Source of the DNA: Comamonas sp.
Lineage (GTDB): Bacteria; Pseudomonadota; Gammaproteobacteria; Burkholderiales; Burkholderiaceae_C
Assembly: GCA_018384835.1 (NCBI GenBank)
Contig: JAHAYB010000116.1
Location: forward strand, 1-5,976
Reading direction: 5' to 3'
DNA length: 5,976 nucleotides
A program made the position numbers and the translations under genes. Below are positions 4,744-5,976 of this stretch, piece after piece. Positions within the stretch are counted from its first letter, which is position 1. Each line of letters begins with the position of its first letter. Under the pieces are notes generated by a model. The model worked only from the letters and a program-made list of their open reading frames with translations, had not been told where the DNA came from and ran no database searches.

Positions 4744-5976
4744 TTAGGCTTGCGGCGCTGCGTTAGAGACACGGAAAATCTGCAACATATTCGTACCGCC
4801 GGGCTGCCCCATTGGCTCGCCGCAGGTGATGGCATAGACATCACCAGCGGCCACAATGTTGCGCTCGCGCAGATGGCGTTCGGCTTGCTGTAGGGCTTGG
4901 TCGCGCTCGGCGCTGGTGTCCATCAGCAAGGGGCTGACGTTGCGGTACAGCGCCATCTTGCGCTGGGTCGCAATTTTGGGCGTGAGGGCGTAAATGGGGA
5001 TATGGATGCGGTGGCGGCTCATCCACAGTGCGGTGGAGCCGCTGTCCGTCATCGCCACAATGGCCTTTGCGCCCAGGTGGTGGGCGGTGAACAATGCGCC
5101 CAGCGCAATGGATTGGTCAATGCGGTGGTGGGTTGGGCCGCCGCCAAATTCGGTGCGCACGCGAATGTCTTCCGCCGCCTCGGCAGCGGCGCAGATGTGC
5201 GCCATTTCGCGCACCGTCTCTAGCGGGTATTTACCGACGGCGGTTTCGGCACTGAGCATGACGGCATCCGTGCCATCAAGCACGGCGTTGGCTACGTCGC
5301 TGACCTCGGCGCGGGTGGGCAGGGGGTTGGTAATCATGCTTTCCATCATTTGCGTGGCGGTGATGACCAGCTTGTCCATTTGGCGGGCAGTGCGAATCAT
5401 TTTTTTCTGTAAGGCGGGCACGGCGGCATTGCCCACCTCGACCGCCAAATCGCCACGCGCCACCATGATGCCGTCAGAGACGCGCAGGATGTCCTCTAGG
5501 TGGGGCATGGCCTCGGCGCGTTCCATTTTGGCAATCAGGCCGGGGCGCTGGCCGGTGCCGGAGGCAGCAACGGTACACAGTTGACGCGCCATTTCCATAT
5601 CGGTGGCGTTTTTGGGAAAGCTCACCGCCACGTAATCGGCACCGAGTTGGATGGCGGTTTTGATGTCCTCCATATCCTTGGCCGTCAGGGCGGGCGCGGT
5701 CAGGCCACCGCCTTGTTTGTTAATACCTTTGTTGTTGGACAGCTCCCCACCCACCAGCACTTCGGTATGCACGGCCTCGCCCTGTACGCGCAGCACGCGC
5801 AGCACAATCAGGCCGTCGTTCAACAGCAGCACATCGCCTGCGCGTACATCCTGGGGCAGTTCTTTGTAATCGAGGCCGACGGCGGTTTCGTCGCCCGGCT
5901 CGGTACGGGCAGCATCCAGCACAAAGGCCGCGCCTTCTTGCAGCAGCACCTTGCCCTGGGCAAACTTGCCAACGCG
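4744..5976 (-). CDS. pyk: Pyruvate kinase (3' part, N-terminus outside the window)
   Basis: The last 410 codons of pyruvate kinase, which converts phosphoenolpyruvate and ADP to pyruvate and ATP in the cytoplasm as the last step of glycolysis. The visible part opens RVGKFAQGKV, where the B domain begins; roughly 65-70 N-terminal residues should be missing. Numbered from the first visible residue: the B domain runs to about 95, followed by GLTAPALTAKD, the catalytic Lys150 and metal-ligand Glu152 in AKMERAEA, Asp176 in VARGD, then the helix motif ATQMMESM (207-214) and TRAEVSDVANAVLDGTDAVMLSAETA (221-246). The C-terminal domain (about 285-410) contains MTDSGSTALWMSRHR, in the region forming the effector site in regulated isozymes; the effector cannot be told from this. 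The active-site residues in view are intact. It is followed after 295 bases by the transporter operon on the same strand; no minus-strand intrinsic terminator separates them. Confidence 0.97.
   Translation of the reverse strand, partial: RVGKFAQGKVLLQEGAAFVLDAARTEPGDETAVGLDYKELPQDVRAGDVLLLNDGLIVLRVLRVQGEAVHTEVLVGGELSNNKGINKQGGGLTAPALTAKDMEDIKTAIQLGADYVAVSFPKNATDMEMARQLCTVAASGTGQRPGLIAKMERAEAMPHLEDILRVSDGIMVARGDLAVEVGNAAVPALQKKMIRTARQMDKLVITATQMMESMITNPLPTRAEVSDVANAVLDGTDAVMLSAETAVGKYPLETVREMAHICAAAEAAEDIRVRTEFGGGPTHHRIDQSIALGALFTAHHLGAKAIVAMTDSGSTALWMSRHRIHIPIYALTPKIATQRKMALYRNVSPLLMDTSAERDQALQQAERHLRERNIVAAGDVYAITCGEPMGQPGGTNMLQIFRVSNAAPQA

Noticed and set aside
1..5976. tRNA, rRNA, insertion sequence or prophage attachment site
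   Set aside because: No cloverleaf-like, ribosomal, transposase or long inverted-repeat signals were seen on either strand.

Overview
The window looks like a chromosomal segment of a beta-proteobacterium, most likely order Burkholderiales and perhaps Comamonadaceae. The evidence is the high GC content, the protein styles (a pyruvate kinase with RVGKFAQGKV and GINKQGGGLTAPALTAKD, an MCE protein starting MENKSHALAAG and ending in a PGPGEPGF tail), and an MlaE-type permease carrying its own N-terminal STAS-like domain. This placement is inference from sequence style; no search was run. Every confidently called protein gene is on the minus strand, so the map reads from right to left.

Right end (4744-5976): the 3' 410 codons of pyruvate kinase, with the N-terminus outside the window. 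Next is a 295-base non-coding stretch (4449-4743). Its clearest element is a strong intrinsic terminator that faces the PLUS strand, opposite to all neighbouring genes. It is preceded on the plus strand by a second perfect hairpin and a promoter-like pair of hexamers, so the stretch may encode a short (~73 nt) small RNA.

Centre (817-4448): a tightly packed four-gene operon for an MCE-type lipid ABC transporter. It comprises a permease with a fused STAS-like domain (MlaE-like), an ATPase (MlaF-like), a membrane-anchored periplasmic MCE-domain protein with a long helical C-terminal region (MlaD-like) and an outer-membrane-type lipoprotein of the PqiC/YmbA class. Together they should move phospholipids or other hydrophobic molecules between the inner and outer membranes. 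No MlaC-like carrier is present in the window; the MCE protein plus lipoprotein suggests an arrangement closer to PqiABC.

Left end (1-738): a complete single-domain bacteriohemerythrin, whose stop overlaps by 8 bases the start of a dienelactone hydrolase family gene that runs off the window. The gap between lipoprotein and hemerythrin (739-816) is filled by two abutting tandem repeats, TGTGTGT x5 and TTGGG x4 on the plus strand. The second is a perfect four-run G-quadruplex motif on the plus (template) strand, and the matching mRNA leader contains no U and only two G over 68 bases. The core genes look ordinary; the repeat-filled leader and the opposite-strand candidate small RNA are the two places most worth a second look.
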